Below the pieces are notes generated by a model. It made no database searches, had not been told where the DNA came from, and was given only the letters and a program-made list of their open reading frames with translations. The position numbers were made by a program, and so were the translations under genes. 32,807 nucleotides of DNA from Thermomucor indicae-seudaticae (Eukaryota; Mucoromycota; Mucoromycetes; Mucorales; Lichtheimiaceae): the NCBI GenBank assembly GCA_000787465.1, contig JSYX01000393.1:1-32807 (forward strand), in the 5' to 3' direction. Positions 11,865 to 22,067 of the stretch are shown here, one piece after another; within the stretch, counting starts at the first letter, position 1, and the number at the start of each line of letters is the position of its first letter.

Positions 11865-13553
11865 ATGACGGCAAAGTATGATTTGACGCAGCGAATGATT
11901 CCCTTCTTGGATCGCCATTTGGTGTTTCCTTTGCTGGACTTTCTCGAATTGAATGAGGTATGCGCGAGGGGGAGGGGAAGTAATCCATTTGTATTTGGAT
12001 ATTGAAGCATTGCGTTGGTGATTGCTTTCTTAGCTGTATGCCGCTGATGATTTGCTTAAGGCAAAGTATGAATTGTTTCGAGACTCCAACATGGTCGACT
12101 TTATTCTCGACTTGCACAAAAAAATCAACAAGACGACCGATGCGCCAAAAGGTAAAATTGAACAATATAATTGCGCGAATTCCGAGAGGGGCAAAACACT
12201 GAATATGAATGAATTGAACAAAAGAATTCGTGGAAAAACGTCAGCAAGTGCTTGCCAAGATGGAGTCGCTGCAGGCTGAAGTGCAAAAAGTGATGCAAGT
12301 GTTGGAAAAGCCAGAAGTTATTTCTGTGTTGCGACAGGATAAGGCTCAGAATCTCCAGTATCTGAAAGAAAACTACAACGTATGATTCACGCGACCATAA
12401 CTATGATGATCAATGTGTGTGCTCACGCCCGCCTCGCGTCATCACTTAGTTCACAGAAGAAACCATCGATATTCTGTATGAATTCGGTCAGTTCGAGTTT
12501 GATTGTGGCAGTTATGGCGGTGCTGCCGACATGTTGTATCATTATCGAGTGCTGGTACGCTGAATAAGACGAAAAGTGGAAACAAGTTATTCTGACACTC
12601 TTTTGCCAGTCTACGAATGAAGAAAAGTGCTTTTCAGCATTATGGGGAAAGATGGCTGCCGAAATCTTGACGGGTAACTGGGACGGCGCTCTTGAAGAAA
12701 TGCAAAAGTTACGGGAAGCCATTGACCATAAGGCAAGTACCAACTAGCTTATATGTATACACATATACTGATAGTTTATTTGCTATTAGAGTGGCGTTTC
12801 CCCGCTTCAGCAACTACAACAACGAACATGGCTTATTCATTGGTCTCTATTCATCATCTTCAACCATCCTCGGGGCCGCGACAGTATCATTGACATGTTC
12901 TTTGCACCACAGTACATTAACACGATCCAGACTTCGTGTCCGTGGGTCCTCCGCTACCTGACCGCGGCTGTTGTGACCAGCAAACGCCGAAAGGGCCAGA
13001 TGAAGGAACTGGTCAAGATCATCGAGCAAGAATCCTATGAATACCGCGATCCAGTGACTGAATTTGTCGAAGCCTTATATGTGCGCTTTGACTTTGACGG
13101 TGCTCAAAAGAAATTAAAAGAGTGCGAGGAAATATTAAGCAACGACTTCTTTTTGAACACGATCCAAGAAGATTTCATGGAAAGCGCGAGACAGTTTATT
13201 TCCGAGACCTATTGCCGTATCCACTCCAAGATCAACATCAAGGATATGACACAGACGTTGAATTTGAACCAGGAAGAAGGTGAAAAGTGGATCGTCAACT
13301 TGATCCGGGATACTCGAGTCGATGCCAAGATTGACTTTGAAGAAGTACGTTATGTAATTATTATAACTCGCGCGTATAGAATCTCTAATTTACTTGGCTT
13401 TTACAGAACACTGTCATTATGAACACGCCGGTTACATCTGTATATCAGCAAGTCATTGAACGGACAAAGGGTCTTTCATTCCGGTCCCAGGTGCTCGCCT
13501 CTGCTATCAGAAGGCGGGAGGCACAAGTCGCATCAAAAGAGATGGCTGCCTAA
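11865..13553 (+). CDS. Eukaryotic translation initiation factor 3 subunit E (eIF3e/INT6)
   Basis: Subunit of the eIF3 complex that helps recruit the 43S pre-initiation complex to mRNA. Exons: 11865-11957, 12034-12151, 12225-12379, 12450-12554, 12610-12732, 12790-13344 and 13407-13553, giving 431 aa (human 445). Family hallmarks are unmistakable: [21 protein letters not shown] at the N-terminus, then [32 protein letters not shown], then the PCI domain with [19 protein letters not shown]-like TYCRIHSKI and [21 protein letters not shown]. Intron 5 (12733-12789) is GC-AG with donor GCAAGTACC; skipping its correct use would break the match at [15 protein letters not shown] purine-rich stretch (ATTAG acceptor region) precedes exon 6. 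An AATAAA overlaps the end of the gene just after the stop. Expression is probably constitutive. Confidence 0.97.
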
Positions 13554-14916
13554 ATAAACGAAAGGCATTGAAAAGAGTTTCCTTCTTGCACTACTCGCTC
13601 ATAGTTGCACGCTAGATTACATCATAGTCTTTTTGGCATGCATCTTGTTTTATTGTCTTCCTCAAAAAAGTACTTAATCGTTGAACACACGAACTGTGAT
13701 TTGTTCTGTGGGGGGGGGCGGCTTCACGGCGCATCACTCGAAGCACCAATAGGAAAGGCCGGTTTTACTGCGTTTTTCAGTCTGTTTTGCTCTGATGAAA
13801 AAGATCTTTTGGCGACGAACATTTTGCACGAAGTCCATTTTTCATCTGACTGTCTGCATAAAGAATTTTCGCATAAGTATTATCATGAAATTCTAGGTTT
13901 CCTCTGCAAGGGTTTGCTACAAGACTGCCACGTAAGCTGTCTCGGCCAAGAAGATACTGTATTTAAACAGAGGGTGTCCAGTGAATGTACTACATACTTT
14001 TCTCTTTTCTTTCTTCTCAATATTACAAGCATACTCAAGTCGCACACTCTTTGAAACCTTATATGATCATGTTGTTCATATCATCGAGGAGTCCATCGAT
14101 AAAGATTATCATCAAGTATCGAGATGTTTATTTCTCCTTCCGCACAAGACTTTTGACCAATGATACTTCTACGCACAAGGCAGACAAAGAAGGTCTTTTA
14201 TGGATGCAATGAAGGTTGTTTCCAAAGGCAAGGGTATTCTTTGCCAAGTCGCGTGATGGTACGTTCTTTCTGCCTAATGATCTGTTGATGCAAATTCTCA
14301 TGATCCTAGGCTTTTCCGTTCTTCATTACGGGGAGTGTGGGGCCGACAGCGGGCCTAAACGGCGGAGGTATGGGTTTTCTTCAAAATTGAGCCCTGCCGT
14401 TAACCGCAGTGGCTGCCCCTTCTAGGGGCGTAAAGGGTAAGTGTAAATGAATGTTTGAAGCAAAATGACTGTATATTCTTAATTTTCTCTTTCCCGTAAA
14501 TCGGTTTGTTTTCTCTGCGCAAAATCTTTTGTATATCGTTGCAAATTTTAAAAGAATAAACATGTAGATTAGGCGTTGCCCGGGTCACCATTAGTTTTTT
14601 CACATGCTTTGTGAATCCAACTTTTGACATGCTGCATTTTGCAAGTATTGATATGACAGTATACAGAAGCTAAAACACTTTATGCCGGGTAAAAAGAGGC
14701 GATATCACATGAAAACTCATGTTGGAGTGGAGGCTGTCATGCATGCAAGTCCAAGCTTTGACGTTCCGCACTTTTTTTCTTTTTTTCCAAAGCAATTTAA
14801 AATAATTGACTTCTTTTCGCTTCAAATAATTAATTGCGCTTCCCCACTCTTTTCTTACCTTTACTTTCTTCTTTTCCCTTGTTTAATAGTAGTAATAATA
14901 TTAGTAATAATTTATT
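13554..14916. other. Long intergenic stretch, no gene recognised
   Basis: About 1.36 kb. It contains open frames of 149 codons (13605-14054) and about 75 codons, none with a family signature and none forming a convincing exon chain. A nine-G run lies near 13710, and a perfect 6-bp inverted repeat GCCCCT-TCT-AGGGGC at 14415-14429. The last 150 bases are AT-rich pyrimidine tracts leading into the methyltransferase gene. Confidence 0.5.
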
Positions 14917-16380
14917 ATGAGTACCCAAGACACGAATTGTAATAACGTGGAGAACGGGTTGTTACAACAAAAACGAAAGCACCGACGACGGTCGTGGTTT
15001 CAGCATCCTCTTTCAAACCTATTTGCCGCACGTCACCAACAACAACAGCAAGAAGAGAGGCGATGTACACAACGGTCACAGTCGATGGATGCCACGACGC
15101 GAGGAGATTGGACGACTGAACATCCCGACAATCAGGCGACGACTCACAGTTTCCCGAAACCATCTTCGTTGGCATCTTTAATCTCGAAAGCAGCACGACA
15201 TGGTCTTCGAAAATTGCCCACGTCTACGGATCTGCATTCCTTCAAGCAACAGCAACAACAACAACGACCGGACTCATCATTTGGTTTGAAGCTCAAACGA
15301 ACGCGATCGTCACGCAGAGCCGCCACCGTGCCCGAATCGCTCGTCTCTGTTGTTCAACAACCTCAACCATCATCACCGCCACAACCGGCAGCACAAGCCC
15401 CAACGACAACCACAAGACAGTCTAGTTATTTAATGACAACCAGTGAAGAAGAAGCGGATCGGATTCAGCTGAAAAATGATCTTGTGAAACTTGCATTTGA
15501 AGGGTAAAAAATTAGTCATTAGCTGAAAAAGAATGTGAATTGACTAATTGAGTTATGTAGCGAATTTCGATTGCCAGTTGATTTCCGAGAAATGAAGGGT
15601 GGCCGAGTACTCGATATTGGATGTGGACCGGGCGCATGGTGCATTGACCTCGCACAACAGTATCCTGATATTCAGGTGATCGGGGTGGACATGGTCGACA
15701 TGTTTCCAGATCAGAGCAGTACTCCGCCTAATTGCCGACTACTTGTCTACAACGTCTTGGACGGACTCCAACGGAAGTTCCCGCCACAAAGCTTCGATTG
15801 CGTTCATATTCGGTTCATGTGTTTTGCGTTCACTCTGGAACAATATGTTCAGGTGATCGACGACTGCTGGCAGCTCTTGAAACCTGGAGGCTATCTGCAA
15901 TTAATGGAGATGGACATGATGGTGTATTCGCCTGGACCCGTTATGGAACGATTGAATCAACAAAGTAAGATAAACGATAAAAGAAGGAAGAGTGATATAC
16001 TAAAGCATGATACAGTGGCTGAAACAGCAAGGAGTCGTGGTTTGAAACCGAGGCTGGCACGACGCTTACCGTCCTTGTTACCAAAGGACGCAGTTAACCG
16101 GATCGAGAAATATCGATCTTTACCTATTGGCATTTGGGGTGGCCGGATAGGTGTCTTGTTTCGCGAAGATCTAGTTTTTATTCTGACACACACGCATGAT
16201 GCCGTACGACAGTATCAAGCAAAGTGCCTGGGCATCGTGCCGGCCTCACCTGAAGAATTCCAGCAACAAATTGATGTGGCTCTTCGCGAACTGGATCAGT
16301 ATCACAGTTACAGTAATTTTCATTTTGTCGTTGCGCAGAAGCCAGACCACGTACCACCAGCAACAATAAAAAGCTCATAA
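14917..16380 (+). CDS. Class I SAM-dependent methyltransferase with long disordered N-terminus
   Basis: Exons 14917-15503 and 15561-16380 (57-nt intron with a CTAAT-type branch) give 468 aa. Residues 1-190 are low in complexity: a basic RKHRRR patch, poly-Gln runs, a KRTRSSRR stretch and Pro/Thr-rich segments. The catalytic fold begins at about 197. Motif I is VLDIGCGPGAWCIDLA (D214 to G220), followed by VIGVDM (acidic loop that binds the SAM ribose), SFDCVHIRFMCF (motif IV region) and LKPGGYLQLMEMD (motif V/VI). The C-terminal part carries a helical cap and a final FHFVVAQKP strand. The substrate cannot be told. The arrangement resembles the fungal Methyltransf_23/25 group, which includes many small-molecule enzymes and some regulators. 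The intron falls just before the catalytic domain. It sits in tandem with the downstream transporter, 178 bp apart. Confidence 0.86.
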
Positions 16381-16475
16381 TCTTTTTGCTATGACGCTGT
16401 GTCGTCATGGGTTATCGGACGGAGAAACAAAGTTTGTGTGTCCGCGCGATGCCCCACTTCTTCCAAAGAAAAGCA

Positions 16476-16483
16476 TATATAAG
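16476..16483 (+). promoter_or_regulatory. TATA box of the GPH transporter gene
   Basis: TATATAAG, followed by a G-run, lies 75 bp before the ATG at 16558, with a pyrimidine-rich leader (CCCCTTTTTTTCC) between. It is the clearest core promoter on the plus strand of the window and suggests regulated, strong transcription. Confidence 0.65.
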
Positions 16484-16557
16484 GGGGTGCCGAACAGAAA
16501 AAGACCGGAGCGTTCCCCTTTTTTTCCACACTTTTCTTTTCTTTCTTCACTCCACCC

Positions 16558-18527
16558 ATGACGAGTCATAATAACCAACCTGACCAGAAGACACCGCTTC
16601 TAAGCAATAATAAGAAACCACCCGTGAGCCGGCCAAAGTATAAGCGGCGTCGGTCTTCGTTCGATCCGTCTACATACAATAGCACGGGTCAACCGATGGG
16701 ATATGTAAAACCATCCTCCTCGACTGAAATACAAGTAACAACCGATCCAGGTCTTACTTTGGCTCAACTCTTGGGCCTTACTATTTGTATGGCCGGCGTC
16801 CAATTTACCTGTAAGTTATGCAGCAGAACAATGTTTGTTTTGAATTATTGACACTTTGAGCTTAATAGGGTCAGTGGAACTATCGTAAGTAGTCTAGACG
16901 ATTCATTTACTTTAATGTAGAAAGTTTGACAGGTCAAACGTATAACAGATACGGCACACCTTATCTCTTATCGCTTGATATGTCGAAGGAACTTACGGCA
17001 TTAGTTTGGTTGGCTGGTCCATTGTCTGGTCTATTGGTGCAACCTGTAAGTTTCTCACCCCGCAATGACGGCATGGCAAGCAGTCCCTGAACCCTGATTT
17101 TTATATATGCTCCAGTTGATTGGTGCTTTCAGTGACAAGTGTACATCTCGATTTGGAAAACGTCGACCATTCATCGTCGTTGCTGGACTCCTGACTTGCA
17201 TTTCCATGTTGGGTGTTGCATATGCTAAAGAATTCGGTGCAATGATCGCATACTGTCTATATCCGGATGAACAGGAACAGGCATCATCAGCTGTAAGTAG
17301 TAGTAGTAAATCACCAGACTGTGGAGGTGTTCACTCAACTTGTGTGGTGGCTGATAGACCCGGTCCTGGTCCATCATCGTAGCCGTGACCTCATTTTACT
17401 TTCTGGACTTTACATTGAACGCGGTCCAAGCCATTTGTCGAGCCCTGATCCTTGATATTCCACCCTTGTGGCAGCAGGAACTGGCCAACGCCTGGAGCGC
17501 ACGCATGAGTAATTCTGCCCAAGTCATTGGATACTTTGTCGGCTTTGTGGACTTGGTCAAATATATGCCATGGCTGGGCGATTCGCAAATGAAAGTCTTC
17601 TGCTTCATTGGCATTGCCGTCTTTTGCGTTACCTTGGCCATCACCTGTCTGACTGTGCACGAGAAGCCAAACGAGAGAGATTATGATCAGGACAACCAGC
17701 CATGGTACCATACCTTTGTCTACATTTGGCGTGCTTTCCGGTACTTGCCTCGGCCGATCCAGTCGCTTTGTAATACCCAGTTCTTTGCATGGATGGGATG
17801 GTTCCCGTTCTTGTTTTACAGGTAAACATACATGGATAGACATGGCAGACCGAGGAGAGAGATCACTAAACATTTTCTTTGTTTTAGCACGCAATGGGTC
17901 TCTGATATTTACTTCGCTAGCGAAGGCCGCAAGAAGGACGAGAACTGGGCTGACGGTACACGTGCCGGTTCATTTGCATTACTCTGTTATTCCGTGATTT
18001 CCGTGGTTGCCGGTGTGGTTATTCCGGCCGTGGCCGCCCGTTTCGAAAAGGTCCGATGGCTCTCGCTCAATAACATTTACACGGGTTCGCATCTTTTGGT
18101 GGCCTGTTCGCTCCTGTCTGCCTGGTTCGTGCACTCGGTCGGAGCCGCAACGCTGATTCTTGCCATTATGGGTATCCCCTGGGCTATTGTTCTCTGGATC
18201 CCGTTTTCCTTGGTAGGAGAATACGTCAGCTTCGAGGAAGAACGGCGTCAACAACAACGGCACCAGCCAACAACTTCTTCTTCTCTCGAAGACCAACAGC
18301 AAGACGAATTTGATGCAGGCATGATTCTGGGTGTGCACAATATGTACATTGTCTTTCCTCAGTTCGCTGTTGCGATTATCTCGTCATTTATTTTTGCTGC
18401 TGCTGATGCTATTGACGACGGCGGTGAGCGTGATGAAGCGTCTAGTGTAGCTTCCGTTTTGGCGTTTGGTGGTCTCATGGCCCTTGTGGCTGCAGGATTC
18501 AGTCGTTACATAACGCGCGTAAAGTGA
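16558..18527 (+). CDS. Sugar transporter of the GPH/SUT family (sucrose or alpha-glucoside:H+ symporter-like)
   Basis: Membrane protein of 548 aa from exons 16558-16810, 16869-16884, 16949-17045, 17116-17292, 17358-17821 and 17888-18527. A polar N-terminus of about 75 residues is followed by 12 predicted membrane spans. Landmarks: GLTICMAGVQFTWSVELSYG (span 1, built across the 16-nt exon 2), GAFSDKCTSRFGKRRPF (loop 2-3, MFS motif A), YFLDFTLNAVQAICRALI (span 4), FFAWMGWFPFLFY (span 7) and VHNMYIVFPQFAVAI (span 11). This pattern is that of plant SUT sucrose carriers and the fission yeast alpha-glucoside carrier. A Gln/Ser/Glu-rich loop lies between spans 10 and 11. The exact substrate is not decided by sequence. 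Intron 2 was placed at 16885-16948 so that SYGTPYLL is continuous; an upstream AG would break the frame. Confidence 0.89.
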
Positions 18528-18623
18528 ATAATAAACGTGAATACCCAACCTTACTGATTTAATCCAACCGGGGTGACAATTTTTGTTATTCAGCGTTTTC
18601 TTCCTTATCTTCTGGATTGATGC

Positions 18624-18922
18624 ATGTACATTTTGGTTGGTGTCATTCTAGCCTTTTGGCTAGGTTATTTAACCGCATCTGTTGGTCTCTTTGAATTATT
18701 TTGGGAAGAGGTACTTTGACTCGACTAGTCGTGCCTGGGAAATAATCTTTTAATCGTTTTCCTGTGATCTAGAAAATTGTCTTGTTCATCCTGACAATAA
18801 TTGTAGCCTGCTATGTAGCTATATTTATTCCGTTGGAACGGATTGCTGAGGCTGAGGCTCGCAGGGTAAATGTGGACTTGGGCAATCGATGGCAAGAAAT
18901 ACTGAACGGCACCCCGTTATAG
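18624..18922 (+). CDS. Small two-helix membrane protein, 78 aa
   Basis: A split small gene. Exons 18624-18710 and 18773-18922, with a 62-nt intron (GTACTT...TGATCTAG), give 78 aa. Residues about 2-22 (YILVGVILAFWLGYLTASVG) and 31-48 (IVLFILTIIVACYVAIFI) are clear hydrophobic spans with a short FELFWEEK loop between them. A charged amphipathic tail follows (ERIAEAEARRVNVDLG, then NRWQEIL). The intron joins the two halves in frame exactly between the spans. No family is recognised. The shape resembles small accessory subunits of ER or mitochondrial membrane complexes (inference only). It starts 96 bp after the transporter stop, so an alternative is a 3'-UTR product of that gene. The first ATG may not be the true start. 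Confidence 0.55.
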
Positions 18923-19069
18923 AGTGCTGGATACCCTTTTCGAACATCAGCACGTGAGCAATTACAACGACGCGGCAGCTTCTAGCTTCCCCCTTCCAAC
19001 CATAACCACCATCGCCACTACTACTACTTTATTTTGGACCTTGCAATAAAGGGGGGAAGAGGCCTTTAT

Positions 19070-20146
19070 CTACAGTCGGCTTTTCCGAACAGGAGCAGGA
19101 TTTTTCCATACCGCTTTACGCTTATTCGCAAACGCAGCCAGACCTTCCGTCAAGTTTTCACCGTTACGCCAAGCGTCAGCAGCATCAGAAGACAGCCACT
19201 TTTTGGTAGCTTCAACCATGGATCCACGTTCCATTGCAGTCATGATACCCAACTTTGTAATGAAAACTGCATCAGGCGAGCTACATAATATATTAGAAGA
19301 CATATTATGGGGGTTCTACTTTTTCCCAGCTTACTTTGCTGTGATTTTTCTGGCCCATACAAGTGCAGCATCCACGACATTCACGTTATCCTCCACGACT
19401 TGGTTGACTAGTCCGTAACTTTGGAATTCTTCAGCCGTCAAGAAGCGACCTATCAGGGCAATTTCACTGGCTATTTGATAACTGACTGCTCGAGCGAGAC
19501 GAGCCAGACCACCAGCTGCAATGGTCACGCCTTGCTTGACTAAATAGCGAGCCTCGTAAACAAGCTTCTTCTTTTGTCGCTAAGGGCCCCAACTGCTACC
19601 TTCGGGTAAACCGAATTTGGACCGTTTCGTTGCGACAACGATATTGCATGCGAGAACCATTTCCGTACCGCCACCTGGTATTATGTATGCACACTTAACA
19701 CGCGCACGCGAAAAAAATGCGGAAGATTCATTATAAAATACCGAGAGCATAACCATTGACGGCTGCAATGACTGGTTTACGCGCAAAGGCCCGGTTACTG
19801 AGACCACCAAAGCCAGTTTCTGGCATCGTGGGTTCTTTTTCCTCGTTCTTGGTCTTGTTCCAATTGACAAGGTCCATGCCTGCACAGAATGCCTTGTCAC
19901 CTTTACCGGTAATCTGCAGGAATGCCCGCCGCTGTGAGGTTCCAATCCGCAGAGCTATAAAAAAAAGAGACTCACAATGATGCACCAGATGTCGTCATTG
20001 TCTTCTGCCCAATCCAGAACACGCGACATTTCAAAGTTGGCTTCTGGATTCAGGGCATTCAATTGCTTGGGGCGGTTAATGGTAATAAGGAGCACATGAG
20101 GTTCAGGAACAGACAAGAGCAGGTACTGGGTGGATGGAAACTGCAT
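19070..20146 (-). CDS. Peroxisomal enoyl-CoA hydratase/isomerase family protein (crotonase)
   Basis: Exons, reading down the minus strand: 19976-20146, 19742-19913, 19600-19674, 19335-19539 and 19070-19280, giving 277 aa (834 nt). The crotonase fold is clear. The oxyanion-hole segments are TGKGDKAFCAGMDL and NGYALGGGTE. Both catalytic glutamates of true hydratases are present, E119 in GGGTEMVLACNI and E139 in FGLPEVKQG, 20 residues apart as in rat mitochondrial hydratase. The C-terminus is Ser-Arg-Leu, a PTS1 peroxisomal targeting tripeptide. A role in fatty-acid or branched-chain beta-oxidation is therefore likely, but the acyl-CoA substrate is not known. All introns are GT-AG and 54-67 nt, except intron 2, which uses the stretch containing GTATTTTATAATG. 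It converges on the small membrane-protein gene. Confidence 0.93.
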
Positions 20147-20574
20147 ATTGGTGTATTACACACCCACGCTTTGCGCAAGGTGATGAGTTTATCCGCTTGC
20201 TTTTTCCCACTTAGTCAGGTGAAATGCTAGTGAAGAGGCGTTGCACCCACAGACAGACACATATGTTTCTCGCTACTGTATTACTGCTGCTATAACTTTA
20301 CGCGCAGTCTTCGAACATAGAGTCTCGGAAGGTCTCCTTTACCATCGTTTATAAAAGTCTTAAAGGCTTGGGAGGAGAGTTCGGCGTTCTCAACGGGCTT
20401 CTGTTGAATCTTTCAATGTGGAGTTATTATTGGAAAAGAAGCGAATGCGGCCGTTATTACATGGGTATCGTCTAACTGTGTGAAGAACTGGAGCAGTAAG
20501 CTTGATCATCGGCAAAAAACCATAACACAGGAAGACATGTTTTGTCTTTTCTCCATTAATGATCTGTTTTTTCA
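20147..20574. other. Intergenic, divergent promoters
   Basis: About 430 bp between the crotonase start and the MFS relic. A plus-strand TATAAAAG at 20350-20357 may be the former promoter of the relic. Nothing else was recognised. Confidence 0.4.
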
Positions 20575-21060
20575 TGGATACCAATTCAGCGTCGGCAGTC
20601 ATTGACGTTACTCCTAAGAACGATTTAGACGATTCAGGGGCACAGCGGTGAGAAACAATCAAGAGAAGACGTATACGGTGTCTGTCGAGACTGGGTGTGG
20701 TGGGAACGCTTCTATTCTTCTTGGGTACATTCTTGGGTTGACGGGAATTGCGGGCCGGCGGTCGTTTTCTCGGACCAACACACAAAACGGCGCGTGGCCA
20801 AGTTTGACAAACCATTTACCCGGAAATGCAGCCTCCGAAGCGGATCAAATTCTCGGACCTCTTTCGATCAAGCTAATATATAACTCCATCTATGGCTGGT
20901 GTGTCGAAAAGGATGTTCAATATGCTTATGGGCTCGTCAGTGTATTCTTTGGTGAGAAAGACGGCGTAATCTGCAGAAAGAAAACTGTGTCTAATGGGCG
21001 CTCTGACCTCCGGAAGCACCCAATGCAGTTACATCATTGACTGGTTCCGTGAGCGACATC
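20575..21060 (+). pseudogene. Decayed MFS transporter, paralogue of the downstream gene
   Basis: Pieces of an MFS protein remain in shifting frames. A 24-25-codon acidic start (ATG 20575, MDTNSASAVIDVTPKNDLDD) ends at a donor-like CG/GTGAGAAAC. Much of the protein is then missing. From about 20690 the text matches the C-terminal half of the intact neighbour: SDQHTKRRVAKFDK against SDKVYNRRVAKAEN, a YPEM in another frame, then IYGWCVEKDVQYAYGLVSVFFG against VYGWCIRYNVHYSVGLVCLFFG, and a final CSYIIDWFRERH against AYLVDCFRKQ. The frames do not join, and stops follow. It is therefore a tandem duplicate that has degenerated. The start exon and TATA box may still be transcribed. Confidence 0.66.
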
Positions 21061-22067
21061 ACTGGTAACTGGATGTCCTGCGTCTTTCCTGAACGGACTG
21101 GATAACCCAGCTTATTGATATCGTACTACTTTTATTACCCTCCAGCGACTACTTTACTTGGCGATGGATGTTCAGCGAACCATTTGCCCCTCAGTAGCCT
21201 GTAATAGTTTATGCCAATTACATTTATCTTTTGTGGAAGACGGAAAAAAGGCAAACCAACCCCTCTATATAGCATGTATGGTTTACTTTCGCTTATGCAT
21301 GTGCGACTGTAGATTTTAGGTTTTTTCCATAGTATCGCTGGCCAGCAACATGTTCGTCAAACCAAAGCAATGTGCTATGCATCCTATGTATCATTAATCT
21401 GTGATCTGTTGAATTTCGTAGAACCAACCGATGATGCTATTCCTGCGTGACCACACTTTAGCATTCATAGCTTCAATTGAAGAATTGAAGAGTAAAACTT
21501 TTTCCGTGTTTTCCTTTTGGAGACAAGTTTTTCAGATCAATGATGTGGCAAACCACGGGAAAAAGTCGTCCCGGCAAGACAAGTGATCTGCGGGTGCACG
21601 CTTAGAACAAATGTGATGCGTCGTATGCAGAGATTTGCAGCAAAATGATGATGGTTGCATGAAGCCAAGCTTCTCTCCGTTCAAATGTCTTGAGGATATC
21701 ATCGATGAGCAATATGAGTTCATGACTGAGGACAAGAAAGGTTGCACAAAACGTTGCCAATTTCACATGCCGAAACCAGGGAACGGATCTTCCTGTTTAT
21801 TCAGGGACACGCGCTGCGGGCCAAAATTCGTAGTTCCTCTATGCGTTATGTGCCTCGAATTAGAAAGCAAAGAGCTGTATGCCAAGCCATGATTGCAGTG
21901 GTGATAATGGTGCCTGTTGGGATTGCTCGATGATGGCTGTTCTATCAAGATGTCTTCCATTGTCGGGAAAAGGATTTCGCAGGAAAAAAGTTAATAATCT
22001 GAACCAAGTCATATATAAAGAAAGTCATGGCATCACGAAAGCCCTTTTCGTTCCACTTTTCATCTTG
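21061..22067. other. Intergenic stretch between the MFS relic and the MFS gene
   Basis: About 1 kb with no recognisable gene. A plus-strand frame around 21740-21930 reads a basic then hydrophobic peptide, but it has no family match. The downstream 60 bases hold the MFS promoter. Confidence 0.4.
22012..22020 (+). promoter_or_regulatory. TATA box of the DHA1 MFS gene
   Basis: TATATAAAG lies 48 bp before the ATG at 22068. A pyrimidine-rich leader (CCTTTTCGTTCCACTTTTCATCTTG) follows, consistent with a transcription start at about 22045. Confidence 0.6.

Noticed and set aside
13605..14054. 149-codon plus-strand frame after eIF3e
   Set aside because: It has no early ATG or known domain, carries a poly-G run and does not join to other exons.
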